64,000 bases of DNA from Maribacter sp. HTCC2170 (GTDB taxonomy: Bacteria; Bacteroidota; Bacteroidia; Flavobacteriales; Flavobacteriaceae), in contig NC_014472.1 in assembly GCF_000153165.2 (NCBI RefSeq), positions 3,468,001 to 3,532,000 on the forward strand. The letters are read 5' to 3'. Numbering within the stretch: position 1 is the first letter of the stretch; the number at the start of each line of letters is the position of its first letter. Made by a program: the position numbers and the translations under genes. Below, in pieces: positions 16,763 through 24,847 of the stretch. The notes beneath the pieces are model-generated. The model saw only the letters and a list, made by a program, of their open reading frames with translations. It was not told the DNA's origin and searched no databases.

Positions 16763-17399
16763 TTCTGGTTTCTTTTCTAAAAATGAGGTCTTGTTCTTCC
16801 ATGGCCATAACGACCAACTTTACGTAGTCATTTATTGTTTTTTTCACATCAATGGGATCGGTTATATCGATTGAACCACGCCAAATCAATTCTCTTTCTT
16901 TTCCTGGGCAGATACAATACAATGAGGTCTCTGCATGGTATATAGTGAAACTATCATAATATTCAGGATCATAGTAAATATTCTGATGACCAAGATAATC
17001 ATCATCAAAACCTCCATAATAATTATCTAATTTATCAATGGATTTTCTAAAGTCTTCGACATTTTCAATACCAATAACTTTTGTAAATAAGATGGCATCA
17101 AAATCTTTATCCAACAATTGCTGTTCAACATCGGCCAATTCTTGCTCGGATCTTTTTGCCGATGTAAATTCAACATCGAACAGGTCTATACTACGCATAG
17201 ATTCAACACCTCGCTGCTTAAATTCTTTTTGCAATTTAGATTCATAATCCTCCCTAGCACTATCATCTTGGGTCATACCAACTATCAAAACTTTATGTGC
17301 GTCAAAAATCACAATATCAGGATTCTTCCAATTTTCTACCAATTCGGCTGATGAACAGCCCATTAAGGCCAATAATAAAACTATACTAAACTTTTTCAT
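16743..17399 (-). CDS. lipoprotein of unknown function
   Basis: 218 residues with a lipobox (ALMGCSS, Cys15). The mature part starts AELVENWKNPD, then KVLIVGMTQDDSAREDYESKLQKEFKQRGVE, a pattern seen in DUF4136-like and other small periplasmic lipoproteins that resemble a nucleotide-free alpha/beta fold. A Tyr/Asp-rich stretch (residues ~130-150) is unusual. It lies 22 nt after the helical paralogue gene P1 and overlaps ldhA, so all three are likely co-transcribed. Function not recognised. Confidence 0.7.
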   Translation of the reverse strand: MKKFSIVLLLALMGCSSAELVENWKNPDIVIFDAHKVLIVGMTQDDSAREDYESKLQKEFKQRGVESMRSIDLFDVEFTSAKRSEQELADVEQQLLDKDFDAILFTKVIGIENVEDFRKSIDKLDNYYGGFDDDYLGHQNIYYDPEYYDSFTIYHAETSLYCICPGKERELIWRGSIDITDPIDVKKTINDYVKLVVMAMEEQDLIFRKETRNEVTSL

Positions 17400-17421
17400 G
17401 ATAATAGGTGTTGATTAGCGA

Positions 17422-17865
17422 TTAGTTCAAAAGTCTTTTTTGCTTTTCTTTCTTCATGACTTTTGAAATCATTTGGAATAAACTTCCCTTTAACTTTCTA
17501 TAGTCTGATAAAAAGTTATCAATTGTAAGAATTAAACTTCTATGTGTTTCAGTGTAAGCTTTTTCCATAATTGGCTGATCCACATCATCTAACATAATTG
17601 ATAGCTGATTTTCATGTGTCTGTACCCTTTTTAGTAATTTCTCAAGTTCTACTTCGGAATTGGAAATAGATGTAACCAACTTTCTACTTTCCTCAAACAA
17701 GCCAAGACTTGTTATTTGAAGCGTATATGATTTCATCAAATCATCCAAGAATAACTTTTCATCTTTAATGAATCTCAATTCAGAAAGCCATTCCAAAGAA
17801 GTCTGGTGCATCTCTTCCGGACTTTTCCACTCTAAATACCTGTATATGGGCTTTTTAGTTTTCAT
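17422..17865 (-). CDS. helical protein, four-member paralogous family (P1)
   Basis: 147 residues from ATG 17865 (an in-frame TTG at 17895 is less likely). Almost all helix, no signal peptide, no cysteine. Core pattern: W-L-S-E-L-x-F, four residues, then a (D)xxFLDDLMKSY segment, a middle amphipathic helix ending LLKRVQTHENQL, and a basic C-terminal helix. The same layout recurs in the proteins at 18923, 28545 and 33985. I do not recognise the family. First gene of a unit with a lipoprotein and ldhA, behind Fnr-like box B. Confidence 0.75.
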   Translation of the reverse strand: MKTKKPIYRYLEWKSPEEMHQTSLEWLSELRFIKDEKLFLDDLMKSYTLQITSLGLFEESRKLVTSISNSEVELEKLLKRVQTHENQLSIMLDDVDQPIMEKAYTETHRSLILTIDNFLSDYRKLKGSLFQMISKVMKKEKQKRLLN

Positions 17866-17972
17866 TTTTTTGATTTTAGAGATTGTTATTAACAAATAAT
17901 AGAAACAAACCTGTATTTGTCCTCATCACTGGTTTTCAATTTCAAGTTATCCCATTTACCGAGTTTTTGGTA

Positions 17973-17984
17973 TGATTTAAATCA
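17973..17984 (-). promoter_or_regulatory. Fnr-like box B (upstream of P1-lipoprotein-ldhA)
   Basis: TGATTTAAATCA, a perfect palindrome. On the minus strand TAACTTGA starts at 17949, exactly 29.5 bp from the centre. The predicted start near 17937 gives a leader of about 70 nt before the P1 ATG. Confidence 0.7.
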
Positions 17985-18155
17985 GTCTTGGTTCTTCCCG
18001 TATGTTTTTGGACAAATCATAAATCCAAATTTCTACTTAATCTGTAGAAATTATATGACAAAAAACACGCTCTTTGCCCTTTTTTTACTGTATTTTTGAC
18101 ACCCGAATTTGTTACACACTACCAATATCTATCGATATCTAGACGTGTTTGACTA

Positions 18156-18188
18156 TTGATTTTATTCAGTATTGAAATGATAAATTTG
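18156..18188 (+). promoter_or_regulatory. possible promoter of the LytTR regulator
   Basis: TTG at 18156-18158 and TAAATTTG at 18181-18188 with a 22-nt spacer match the Bacteroidota consensus. The implied leader before ATG 18200 is only about 6 nt, which lowers confidence. Confidence 0.4.
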
Positions 18189-18199
18189 TAAAACAAGCG

Positions 18200-18904
18200 A
18201 TGAGGACAAATAAAGCTTTGAATACAATTGTTGTTGAAGACTCCGAGACACAACGGGCCATAATATCTAAATTGGCGGATGACAACCCTAACCTTAATTT
18301 ATTAGGGGTATACAAAAATGGCATCTTGGCTCTAAATGGCATTAGAAAAAGCAAGGTTGATTTAGTTCTGTTAGATATTGAAATGCCCATCGTAAGCGGC
18401 TTTGACTTGTTAGAATCCCTTGAAAAACCACCACAGATAATTCTAATATCCACCAAGGCTGATTATGCTTTTAAGGCCTTTGATTATGATATAATTGATT
18501 ACTTGCAAAAACCTTTGGACAAAGCACGTTTTACCCTGGCGATTGATCGTGCAGTCTCTAAACAACAAGATTTGATTGGCATTAAAGAACAGAAGGATTT
18601 TGTTTATGTCACCGTTAATCTTCAAAAAAAGAAGGTTTTTCTAAATACAATTAAATGGATTGAAGCTTTAGGTGACTATATTAAACTGGTAACCAGTGAG
18701 GGTAATTTCCTGGTTTTATCAACTATGAAGGCCTTTTTAAATAGAATGCCAGAAAACAAATTCGTGAGAATCCACAAATCTTTCATAGTTAATGTGAGCA
18801 AAGTAGATAACTGGAGTAGCAGTAAAGTAGAGATTGATGGCACTAAACTACCTATGAGTAGACTAAGAAAAGATGAATTGGAAAAGATTTTGATTGTCAA
18901 TTGA
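18200..18904 (+). CDS. LytTR-family response regulator
   Basis: 234 residues. Receiver domain 1-120 with acidic pocket VVEDSE, phospho-acceptor Asp59 in LVLLDIEMP, and Lys in LQKPLDKARF. A LytTR DNA-binding domain follows (about 135-230; KWIEALGDYIKLVTSEGNFLVLSTMKAFLNRMP and FVRIHKSFIVNVSKV). Normally the partner is a LytS/YehU-type kinase encoded next door; none is here, so it is an orphan. It sits between two members of the helical paralogue family on the opposite strand, which may be a hint of shared function, but it has no Fnr-like box of its own. Confidence 0.93.
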   Translation: MRTNKALNTIVVEDSETQRAIISKLADDNPNLNLLGVYKNGILALNGIRKSKVDLVLLDIEMPIVSGFDLLESLEKPPQIILISTKADYAFKAFDYDIIDYLQKPLDKARFTLAIDRAVSKQQDLIGIKEQKDFVYVTVNLQKKKVFLNTIKWIEALGDYIKLVTSEGNFLVLSTMKAFLNRMPENKFVRIHKSFIVNVSKVDNWSSSKVEIDGTKLPMSRLRKDELEKILIVN

Positions 18905-18922
18905 CACTATTATCCCAAATAG

Positions 18923-19360
18923 CTATTTACTTGGTTTTCTTTTTTTCAATATTCCCCCGGCGTATTCGAATATTTCAGTTTTTAAACTTCTAAAGTCCTC
19001 TATACAACTTACTGTCTCGGCCTTCATTTTTTCATGCTTTTGATAATACGTATTATCACAAGAGTCATTGGTGCATTGAATCATTCCTCCTAAATCTTTT
19101 TCATGCTTACTTATCATTTCGCAAATCCCTTGTTTATTGTTCTTGGCCTTTATTAACCTTTGAAGAAAATCTTGCAATCGCTCAAATAAATTTGGCGTAT
19201 TTGGCTCAAAAATATATGAATTAAGTAAATGATCAATGAATGTGAGTTCGTCTTGCATAAGATGCAAATGCGATTTCCATTGTTGTGAATCACGATAGAG
19301 TTCCTCAATTTTTCGAGTTTGATCTGTCTTTGTATATTTTTTATCAGAAATCATAATCAT
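18923..19360 (-). CDS. helical protein, four-member paralogous family (P2)
   Basis: 145 residues (a second ATG at 19354 would remove two). Highly helical and charged. Core: QQWKSHLHLMQDELTFIDHLLNSY is the family signature (W-K-S-x-L, then ELTFI, then LL-SY). After it comes an amphipathic segment with EMISKHEKDL and a C-terminal helix with EDFRSLKTEIFEYA. Two cysteines in CTNDSC are not shared with the other members. Monocistronic, converging on the LytTR gene, with its own Fnr-like box K at 19402. Function unknown. Confidence 0.75.
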   Translation of the reverse strand: MIMISDKKYTKTDQTRKIEELYRDSQQWKSHLHLMQDELTFIDHLLNSYIFEPNTPNLFERLQDFLQRLIKAKNNKQGICEMISKHEKDLGGMIQCTNDSCDNTYYQKHEKMKAETVSCIEDFRSLKTEIFEYAGGILKKRKPSK

Positions 19361-19401
19361 TGAATTTGAATAAAACTATCAATGACATGCGAATTTACAT
19401 A

Positions 19402-19413
19402 TGATGAAGATCA
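19402..19413 (-). promoter_or_regulatory. Fnr-like box K (upstream of P2)
   Basis: TGATGAAGATCA. On the minus strand TAGTTTTA starts at 19378, exactly 29.5 bp from the centre. The predicted start near 19366 gives a leader of 6-12 nt. The box lies in the 62-nt gap between P2 and the metallo-hydrolase stop. Confidence 0.7.
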
Positions 19414-19422
19414 GCCCTTGAA

Positions 19423-20793
19423 TCAAACCAATACTTCAACTTGCTCAAATAATTTTGGAATCTTCACATTCCAATTATGTTCATCAGAAATCTTACTTCG
19501 AAAGGCATCCAAAGAAGTTGGTTCCCCATGTACCAAAAATATTTGTTCCGGTACGTTTTTTATATCACTCAACCAATGTAGCAATTCCGCTTGGTCTGCG
19601 TGGGCAGAAAGGCTTTCCAGATGTGCTATTTGAGCTTTCACTGGATAATATTTGCCAAATAGTTTTATTTCATGTGCTCCTTCCAAAAGTCGTCTTCCCC
19701 TAGTACCTTCAGCTTGGTAACCCACTAAAAGAACATTGGTACTACTAACATCTACCAGCTGTTTTAAATAGGTGAGTACCCTACCTCCTGTTACCATACC
19801 GCTTCCTGCAATAACGATTTTTGGTCTTGGGTCATCAATGGTTTCCCAAGTCTCCTTATAAGAGCTGATTATCGTAATATGCTCGCATATGGCATAATAT
19901 TCTTTCATGGATAACTTGTGCCAATCGGGAAAATGCTCAAAAACCGATAATACATTATTGCCCATAGGACTATCAACAAAAATCGGAATATTCGGAATTT
20001 TGTTTTTCTTATACAATAACCAGAGTTGATACATTAATGACTGTAATCTTTCAACTGCAAAGGATGGTATAATTAGGTTGCCGCGGTCGTGTATTGTTTT
20101 GTTGACCAAAGTCGTGAGTTTAGTTGCAACTTTCTCTTCAGGATGGTTTTTATTACCATATGTACTTTCAATAAACAAATAGTCTGCCCATTTAGGCCTC
20201 TTAGGAGGTAAAAGCAATATATCATCTGACCTTCCAATGTCTCCAGAGAAAACAAAACGTTTCCCAAAGATATCAAGCTCTATGAATGTGGCGCCAATAA
20301 TGTGACCGTTAAAAACGCTCCTATACTTAATATTGGTTGACAGGGTTATCCATACATCTTTTTCAATGGACTCAAAAAGTCTAATCGCCTCTTTGGCATC
20401 TTCTGCAGTGTAAAACGGCAGTGCTGGTCTGTGTTTGCTATACCCTTCCTTATTTGCTTTTTCCGCTTCTTCCTCGTGAATTTTGGCGCTATCTTTTAGA
20501 ATAATCGATGTTATTGCCAAGGTGGGAGCTGTGCCCAAAATTTGCCCTTTAAAGCCCTCCTTAACAAGTCGTGGCAGGTAACCTGTATGATCCAAATGGC
20601 CGTGCGTCAATAATACCATATCAATCTTATTCGCATCAATTGGTAACGGCAACCAATTAAATTCGCGAAGCTCCTTTAAACCTTGGAACATACCACAATC
20701 TATCATAAGATTTAGCTCTGGTGTTTCTAGATAAAACTTAGAGCCTGTTACCGTTCCGGCTGCGCCCAAGAAATGAATTTTTACTTTGTTCAT
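19423..20793 (-). CDS. beta-CASP metallo-beta-lactamase RNA hydrolase-like protein
   Basis: 456 residues from ATG 20793, 2 nt after the upstream stop. The metal-binding motif HGHLDH (64-69) begins a metallo-beta-lactamase core; FSGDIGR supplies the next ligand. The beta-CASP segment is shown by FIESTYGN, a central helical insert (PSFAVERLQSLMYQL), GSGMVTGGRVL and the SAHADQ motif. This is the architecture of CPSF-73-like RNA nucleases in bacteria. It is the last gene of a unit with an ATP-cone nuclease and an eRF1-like protein. Exact RNA substrate unknown. Confidence 0.87.
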   Translation of the reverse strand: MNKVKIHFLGAAGTVTGSKFYLETPELNLMIDCGMFQGLKELREFNWLPLPIDANKIDMVLLTHGHLDHTGYLPRLVKEGFKGQILGTAPTLAITSIILKDSAKIHEEEAEKANKEGYSKHRPALPFYTAEDAKEAIRLFESIEKDVWITLSTNIKYRSVFNGHIIGATFIELDIFGKRFVFSGDIGRSDDILLLPPKRPKWADYLFIESTYGNKNHPEEKVATKLTTLVNKTIHDRGNLIIPSFAVERLQSLMYQLWLLYKKNKIPNIPIFVDSPMGNNVLSVFEHFPDWHKLSMKEYYAICEHITIISSYKETWETIDDPRPKIVIAGSGMVTGGRVLTYLKQLVDVSSTNVLLVGYQAEGTRGRRLLEGAHEIKLFGKYYPVKAQIAHLESLSAHADQAELLHWLSDIKNVPEQIFLVHGEPTSLDAFRSKISDEHNWNVKIPKLFEQVEVLV

Positions 20794-20795
20794 TT

Positions 20796-21638
20796 TCAGC
20801 AATTACATAGTGTTTGTAACTCTTTTAGTATTTTTTCTTTTCTTTTGCCACCAATCTCAAGATGATCAAGAAAAAAATGGTCGTTCAACAATTGTCGACA
20901 TAAAACAATATCCCTGCTTAGTAAAAACTGTTTTTCGCGTGAGCTTAATAATGCAGATACTGTTATTGGGTATAGACCCAAACGATCTATCCTGGCTTTT
21001 AAACCATCTTCCTTGGGGAAATCCCAACTCAATAAATACAACCCTGCACACTGGCCGTATTTAACTGCATCTTTGGTGAATCGCGTATTGGTTACCACCC
21101 ACCCTTTCTCCAACGGAATTTTGTTGGATTTTTTAGTTGTCCAATGTGCCAAGATATCTTCATATCGGGAATGGATATACAATGGAACCTTCACGTTACA
21201 ATTGCGCCCCTCATCCCCATGAAATTTGCATTCAATCACAGATATGCTACCATTTTTTCGTGCAAAGACATCAACCTCGTGCGGCACACATTTGCCTTGG
21301 AGAATTTTACCTACTTCAGTATTATATCCAGAATACTCCAACAAAGCCGCTACAAATTTCTCAAACGGAAAACCTGTAGGTCCGAGTTCGTAGATTGCCT
21401 TTTTAAGTTTGTATTTTGAGGCAAAGACCGATTTTTTCTTTTTCAATAAGGTAAAAGCACGATTATATATTTCCTTGGTGGATATACCTTGATAAAGTTC
21501 ATCACGAACTTGATCCAGAATTCGACTTACCAAAGCTTCATCGGCCCCGCTCCTTACCAAAGACTTTCTAAGCTTGGTCAATGAAAACCTTGTTCTTTCC
21601 CCAGATGACTTAACAACTTGAAATTCCTGACTTACCAT
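20796..21638 (-). CDS. ATP-cone domain fused to a PD-(D/E)XK (Mrr-like) nuclease
   Basis: 280 residues. Residues 5-95 match an ATP-cone (VKSSGERTRFSLTKLRKSLVRSGAD, GISTKEIYNRAFTLLKK, ASKYKLKKAIYELGPTGFPFEKF), known as the allosteric nucleotide-binding domain of ribonucleotide reductases and NrdR. Residues ~96-210 hold a restriction-endonuclease-like core with Glu121, Asp123 and Glu136-Cys-Lys138 (EVDVF ... IECKFH). The C-terminal 70 residues include LSSREKQFLLSRDIVLCRQLL, possibly a helix-hairpin-helix. Located directly before the beta-CASP hydrolase. I infer a nucleotide-sensing nuclease; no methylase is near. Confidence 0.78.
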   Translation of the reverse strand: MVSQEFQVVKSSGERTRFSLTKLRKSLVRSGADEALVSRILDQVRDELYQGISTKEIYNRAFTLLKKKKSVFASKYKLKKAIYELGPTGFPFEKFVAALLEYSGYNTEVGKILQGKCVPHEVDVFARKNGSISVIECKFHGDEGRNCNVKVPLYIHSRYEDILAHWTTKKSNKIPLEKGWVVTNTRFTKDAVKYGQCAGLYLLSWDFPKEDGLKARIDRLGLYPITVSALLSSREKQFLLSRDIVLCRQLLNDHFFLDHLEIGGKRKEKILKELQTLCNC

Positions 21639-21686
21639 TGATACTATTTAAATTAAACCTATACCAAAGAAAACTTTGAATGGAAA

Positions 21687-22103
21687 TTAATAAGCAGGCT
21701 TCCCAAAAAACTCACGGACCATTTTTTTCACTTGATTATTGGTCATGCTATCCACTTTTTTAACGGTCTTGATTTTGGCAGCTAACAGTGGATAATTAAT
21801 ATCCAGTTCCTTTTTAAATTTAGTTGCGGATTCAGCCGGGCCGAATAGTGCAATGGAATCCCCCTTTTTGATTTTACCTATCAAATTCTTAAAATAGGAC
21901 TTGTATTGATGCTTTTCCCGTTCTAAAAATTTACTATCCTGAACGACATCTTGGGGGCCCCATTTTGCTGATTTGGTCCCTGAACCGCCACTAGGACGAA
22001 AAACCTCAATATCTGAATTCACCGTTTCCAGTTCTTCAAAACTTTCTTTAATTGTTACAATTAGAGCTTTCTCCTTGTCTAACCAAATACCAATATTTTT
22101 CAT
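21687..22103 (-). CDS. eRF1-like / host-attachment-type small protein
   Basis: 138 residues from ATG 22103. It opens with KNIGIWLDKEKALIVTI, a strand-helix start seen in baeRF/translational-machinery proteins, and contains GDSIALFGPAESATKFKKEL, similar to the last domain of eRF1-like proteins (usually GPGEAK). A low-complexity middle (FRPSGGSGTKSAKWG) replaces a longer domain. The homology is moderate and the role is unknown; a ribosome link is possible. It is the first gene of the unit with the ATP-cone nuclease (48-nt gap), behind Fnr-like box J. Confidence 0.5.
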   Translation of the reverse strand: MKNIGIWLDKEKALIVTIKESFEELETVNSDIEVFRPSGGSGTKSAKWGPQDVVQDSKFLEREKHQYKSYFKNLIGKIKKGDSIALFGPAESATKFKKELDINYPLLAAKIKTVKKVDSMTNNQVKKMVREFFGKPAY

Positions 22104-22158
22104 GAAAAACGATTTTAATGTTAGTTCTAAAAATGTCAAATTCCATGGGTTTTAACAA

Positions 22159-22170
22159 TGACTAAAATCA
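22159..22170 (-). promoter_or_regulatory. Fnr-like box J (upstream of the eRF1-like/nuclease unit)
   Basis: TGACTAAAATCA; its last three bases are the stop codon of the preceding universal stress gene. On the minus strand CATTTTTA starts at 22135, exactly 29.5 bp from the centre, a weaker -7 element. Leader to ATG 22103 about 20 nt. Confidence 0.55.
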
Positions 22171-23022
22171 GTTGTTTCCAGGAATTACCAAAAATGGAGT
22201 TTCAATATCGAAAGTCAATTTCTTTATAACGGGTTCATGTAATAAATTTTCCAAGAAACTATGTTCATAATTAACCATGACCAACATGCCTATGCCCAAC
22301 TCATCTAAAAAAACTTGTATGGCCTTGGCTTTACTAGTAAAATTAGGCATCCAGTGTACTGAATTTTCCATTGGATCTAAATATGCCCTTAAAGTTTTCA
22401 AATTCCCTTCTTGGGTTTTGGTCAGTTGCTCTTCCTCATTTATATGCACTACACGTACGGCTGCTCCACAATTTGTGGCCATTTGTTTAAGAGGCTCAAG
22501 AACCTCTGCATCATAAAATCTTTTATAGTTTGTAGCAAAAGCAATTTCGTAAGGCACCTTAAAATCTGAATTCATCGGCACAGCAAGAATTGGACACCTT
22601 TTAACAGATGCTATGGTTTTAGTGGTGGTACTTCCCCAAAAAACACCCAACCTCTGTGTTGCGCCCTTATTACCCATTACTATAAGATCTATATCGTGAT
22701 CATCAATAACTATATTGATCGCCTCAACCAAATCCATTTTTTTCGATATCATTTTGTACTTATGGTTAGGGCACCTATGGTCAAGATTAATTTTATGATA
22801 GGTATGATCTAGCTCCTCGTGGGATTCATCACTAAGCTGTTCTAGCAATCCTTTATGTTCACCATGGCCATTATCTACCTTTCGACTTATTAGTGGCGTG
22901 CCTTCGTCATAGACATTTAAAAGATAAAAATTACAGGCTTTGCTTTTAAAAAGCTTTGACACATAGTAAAGAGCATTATACGCATCATTTGAAAAATCGG
23001 TAGGTATTAAGATATTTTGCAT
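22168..23022 (-). CDS. universal stress protein, two-domain (Usp1)
   Basis: 284 residues from ATG 23022. The first USP domain is typical: LIPTDFSNDAYNALYY at the start and the nucleotide-binding motif GNKG-N9-GS near residue 110-125. The second half (about 150-284) keeps the alpha/beta size but has lost that glycine motif; it ends in NYEHSFLENLLHEPVIKK and TPFLVIP, a pattern shared with the other Usp proteins here. USPs bind ATP and accumulate under starvation, hypoxia or stress. Third gene of a three-Usp unit (2-nt gap to the previous stop). Confidence 0.9.
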   Translation of the reverse strand: MQNILIPTDFSNDAYNALYYVSKLFKSKACNFYLLNVYDEGTPLISRKVDNGHGEHKGLLEQLSDESHEELDHTYHKINLDHRCPNHKYKMISKKMDLVEAINIVIDDHDIDLIVMGNKGATQRLGVFWGSTTTKTIASVKRCPILAVPMNSDFKVPYEIAFATNYKRFYDAEVLEPLKQMATNCGAAVRVVHINEEEQLTKTQEGNLKTLRAYLDPMENSVHWMPNFTSKAKAIQVFLDELGIGMLVMVNYEHSFLENLLHEPVIKKLTFDIETPFLVIPGNN

Positions 23023-23024
23023 TG

Positions 23025-23873
23025 TCAATTGTTTTTATGTGGAGGAATTACCATAAATGGTATAGTTACATGAAAGCCTAACTTCTTAATGACAGGTTCA
23101 ATAAAAAGTCTCTCTAAAAATGTATGTCTATTCTGTATCATTACCAATAAGTTTACTTTATGCTTACTTTGAAAATTATTGATCGCCGTTATGACTTCTT
23201 GATTTGGAAGTTCATGAAACAAGTGCGCAATACCACTAAAAATATCATCTAATCTTGATTTATTCTTTAGTTGGGTCTTACTAAGATCATAACCTGCCGA
23301 TACATGTATAACATCTATTCTAGAAATATGGTTTTTAGCCAAAAAATTGAGCTCTTTCAACTGTTCTTCTTGAAAATTAATTTCTAAATCCGTAGGAAAT
23401 AGTATCTCTTTTGGAGTTTCGTATTTAAACTTCGGTGGAATGGCGATTACAGGACAACAGGCTTTTTTGATCACATGTACCGTATTGGTTCCTATCAAAA
23501 TTTCCTTGGCCCCTGTTGCTCCTTGGGTGCCCATAATAACGAGATCGGCATTTTCACTTTTTGAAGTCTCAACAATCTCATCGACCAAAGTGTTGAAAGC
23601 CGAATGGACCATGAAAGTGTGTTTTTTATTATTGAACTCGGTTTTTAATTGCGCTTTTAAATCTTCTAATTGTGTCAAAGAATTTTCCTGATAAATATCA
23701 CCAAGGCCTATTTGTCCTGGACTATGAAGCACATACTCTGCTTGATAAATTGCCGGAGTATATGTATGCAAAAGATAAAATGTACTTTCTTCATCCTTGA
23801 AGAGGTTAAGGGCGTAACAAATCGCATTATATGCATTGTCTGAAAAATCGGTAGGTAGAATTATACGTTTCAT
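23025..23873 (-). CDS. universal stress protein, two-domain (Usp2)
   Basis: 282 residues. N-terminal USP domain with ILPTDFSDNAYNAICYAL and an intact GTQG-N9-GT motif (VIMGTQGATGAKEILIGTN). The second domain lacks the glycine motif and carries NRHTFLERLFIEPVIKK and IPFMVIP, the same divergent ending as Usp1. Middle gene of the Usp unit, 15 nt after Usp3. The start ATG at 23873 directly precedes the first conserved strand. Confidence 0.9.
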   Translation of the reverse strand: MKRIILPTDFSDNAYNAICYALNLFKDEESTFYLLHTYTPAIYQAEYVLHSPGQIGLGDIYQENSLTQLEDLKAQLKTEFNNKKHTFMVHSAFNTLVDEIVETSKSENADLVIMGTQGATGAKEILIGTNTVHVIKKACCPVIAIPPKFKYETPKEILFPTDLEINFQEEQLKELNFLAKNHISRIDVIHVSAGYDLSKTQLKNKSRLDDIFSGIAHLFHELPNQEVITAINNFQSKHKVNLLVMIQNRHTFLERLFIEPVIKKLGFHVTIPFMVIPPHKNN

Positions 23874-23888
23874 TTTTCATGATTTTAA

Positions 23889-24734
23889 TTATCTATATAA
23901 GTTTTGCATTACCAAAAACGGAATTTTTATGTGCAGCCCTATTTTATCAATAGTTGATTGACAGAGCATATCTTCAAGAAAAGAGTGTCTAGAGTTCACC
24001 AAAACCAACATATCAATATCTTTATGAACAATGTACTTGGTAATAGCAATCGTCTTATCCTTTTCTTGGGTCGTCTCAAATACCAGTTTAGCCTTTGGCA
24101 AACAATCATTTAAAAATTGTTGATTGTCCTCCTGCCGCAGTGATAATTTTTGAACGGGATCAATATAAAGCATATGTATTGTGGATCTAAAAGATCCTGA
24201 CATATCGCAAAGTAATTTTAATTCACGTCTTTTATAGGGGACTAAATAATTGGTAGGAAAGAGTACTTCTTTAGGGGCATGATACTCAAAACCTTCAGGA
24301 ATTGCCAAAACCGGACAACTGATATATTTTAGTACCTGCAAGGTGTTACTTCCAAAAGTAATACTGCGATTGTTGGTTTCTCCTCTTGTGGCCATCACAA
24401 CAATATCCATGTTTTCTTGATTCACCAAATCATTGACTTCATCTATAAGTGAACCAAAAGCAGATACAATTCTATAATTATGATGAGGATTTGGGTAATG
24501 GGACTCAACCTCATCAAGAACTTTTTTTAAGCGCCTCTCTGAGCGTTGGGATGTTTCCTCTTTTAACTGTTCAAGTTGAGATCGTTTTGTTAGCCTATCT
24601 TGTTGATAAACCTCATCTGCATAAGCGTGCATAATAAAGATTTCACTTTTCTCGTATTTAAAAACCTGACACGCATATTTTAATGCATTGAAAGCGTTTT
24701 CCGAAAAATCCGTAGGCACCAAAATCTTTCTCAT
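23889..24734 (-). CDS. universal stress protein, two-domain (Usp3)
   Basis: 281 residues. N-terminal USP domain with LVPTDFSENAFNALKYA and a motif ATRG-N9-GS (VVMATRGETNNRSITFGSN), in which the first glycine of GxxG is Ala, so ATP binding may be weaker. The C-terminal half has NSRHSFLEDMLCQSTIDK and IPFLVMQ, the divergent ending again. First gene of the unit Usp3-Usp2-Usp1, behind Fnr-like box H, whose -7 element TAACTTTG is the best in the island. Confidence 0.9.
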   Translation of the reverse strand: MRKILVPTDFSENAFNALKYACQVFKYEKSEIFIMHAYADEVYQQDRLTKRSQLEQLKEETSQRSERRLKKVLDEVESHYPNPHHNYRIVSAFGSLIDEVNDLVNQENMDIVVMATRGETNNRSITFGSNTLQVLKYISCPVLAIPEGFEYHAPKEVLFPTNYLVPYKRRELKLLCDMSGSFRSTIHMLYIDPVQKLSLRQEDNQQFLNDCLPKAKLVFETTQEKDKTIAITKYIVHKDIDMLVLVNSRHSFLEDMLCQSTIDKIGLHIKIPFLVMQNLYR

Positions 24735-24788
24735 GACTCAAGATTTACTAGTTTTACCAAAGTTAAACGAGATTCTAGTTTTAAACCA

Positions 24789-24800
24789 TGATATTGGTCA
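24789..24800. promoter_or_regulatory. Fnr-like box H (between Usp3 and thioredoxin)
   Basis: TGATATTGGTCA in the divergent gap. Minus strand: TAACTTTG starts at 24765, exactly 29.5 bp from the centre and a perfect TAnnTTTG, for the Usp unit. Plus strand: TTAATTTG starts at 24823, 28.5 bp away with one mismatch, for the thioredoxin gene. One box may serve both. Confidence 0.75.
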
Positions 24801-24847
24801 GTTTGCGCCAATAGGCGTTTTATTAATTTGCACTGTAAAATTGAGTC

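Larger units (their letters stand above)
17866..18199. other. 334-nt divergent intergenic region
   Basis: Between P1 (minus) and the LytTR regulator (plus). It holds Fnr-like box B with its -7 element toward P1 and a possible promoter of the regulator at 18156-18188. I see no other structured element, repeat or small gene with support in it. Confidence 0.6.

Noticed and set aside
18918-18929. Palindrome AAATAGCTATTT between the LytTR gene and P2
   Set aside because: No loop and no T-run, so not a credible terminator; short AT-rich palindromes are common by chance.
20796-21638. ATP-cone/nuclease gene as part of a restriction-modification system
   Set aside because: No methyltransferase or specificity gene in the neighbourhood; the nearest genes are an RNA-hydrolase-like and an eRF1-like protein.
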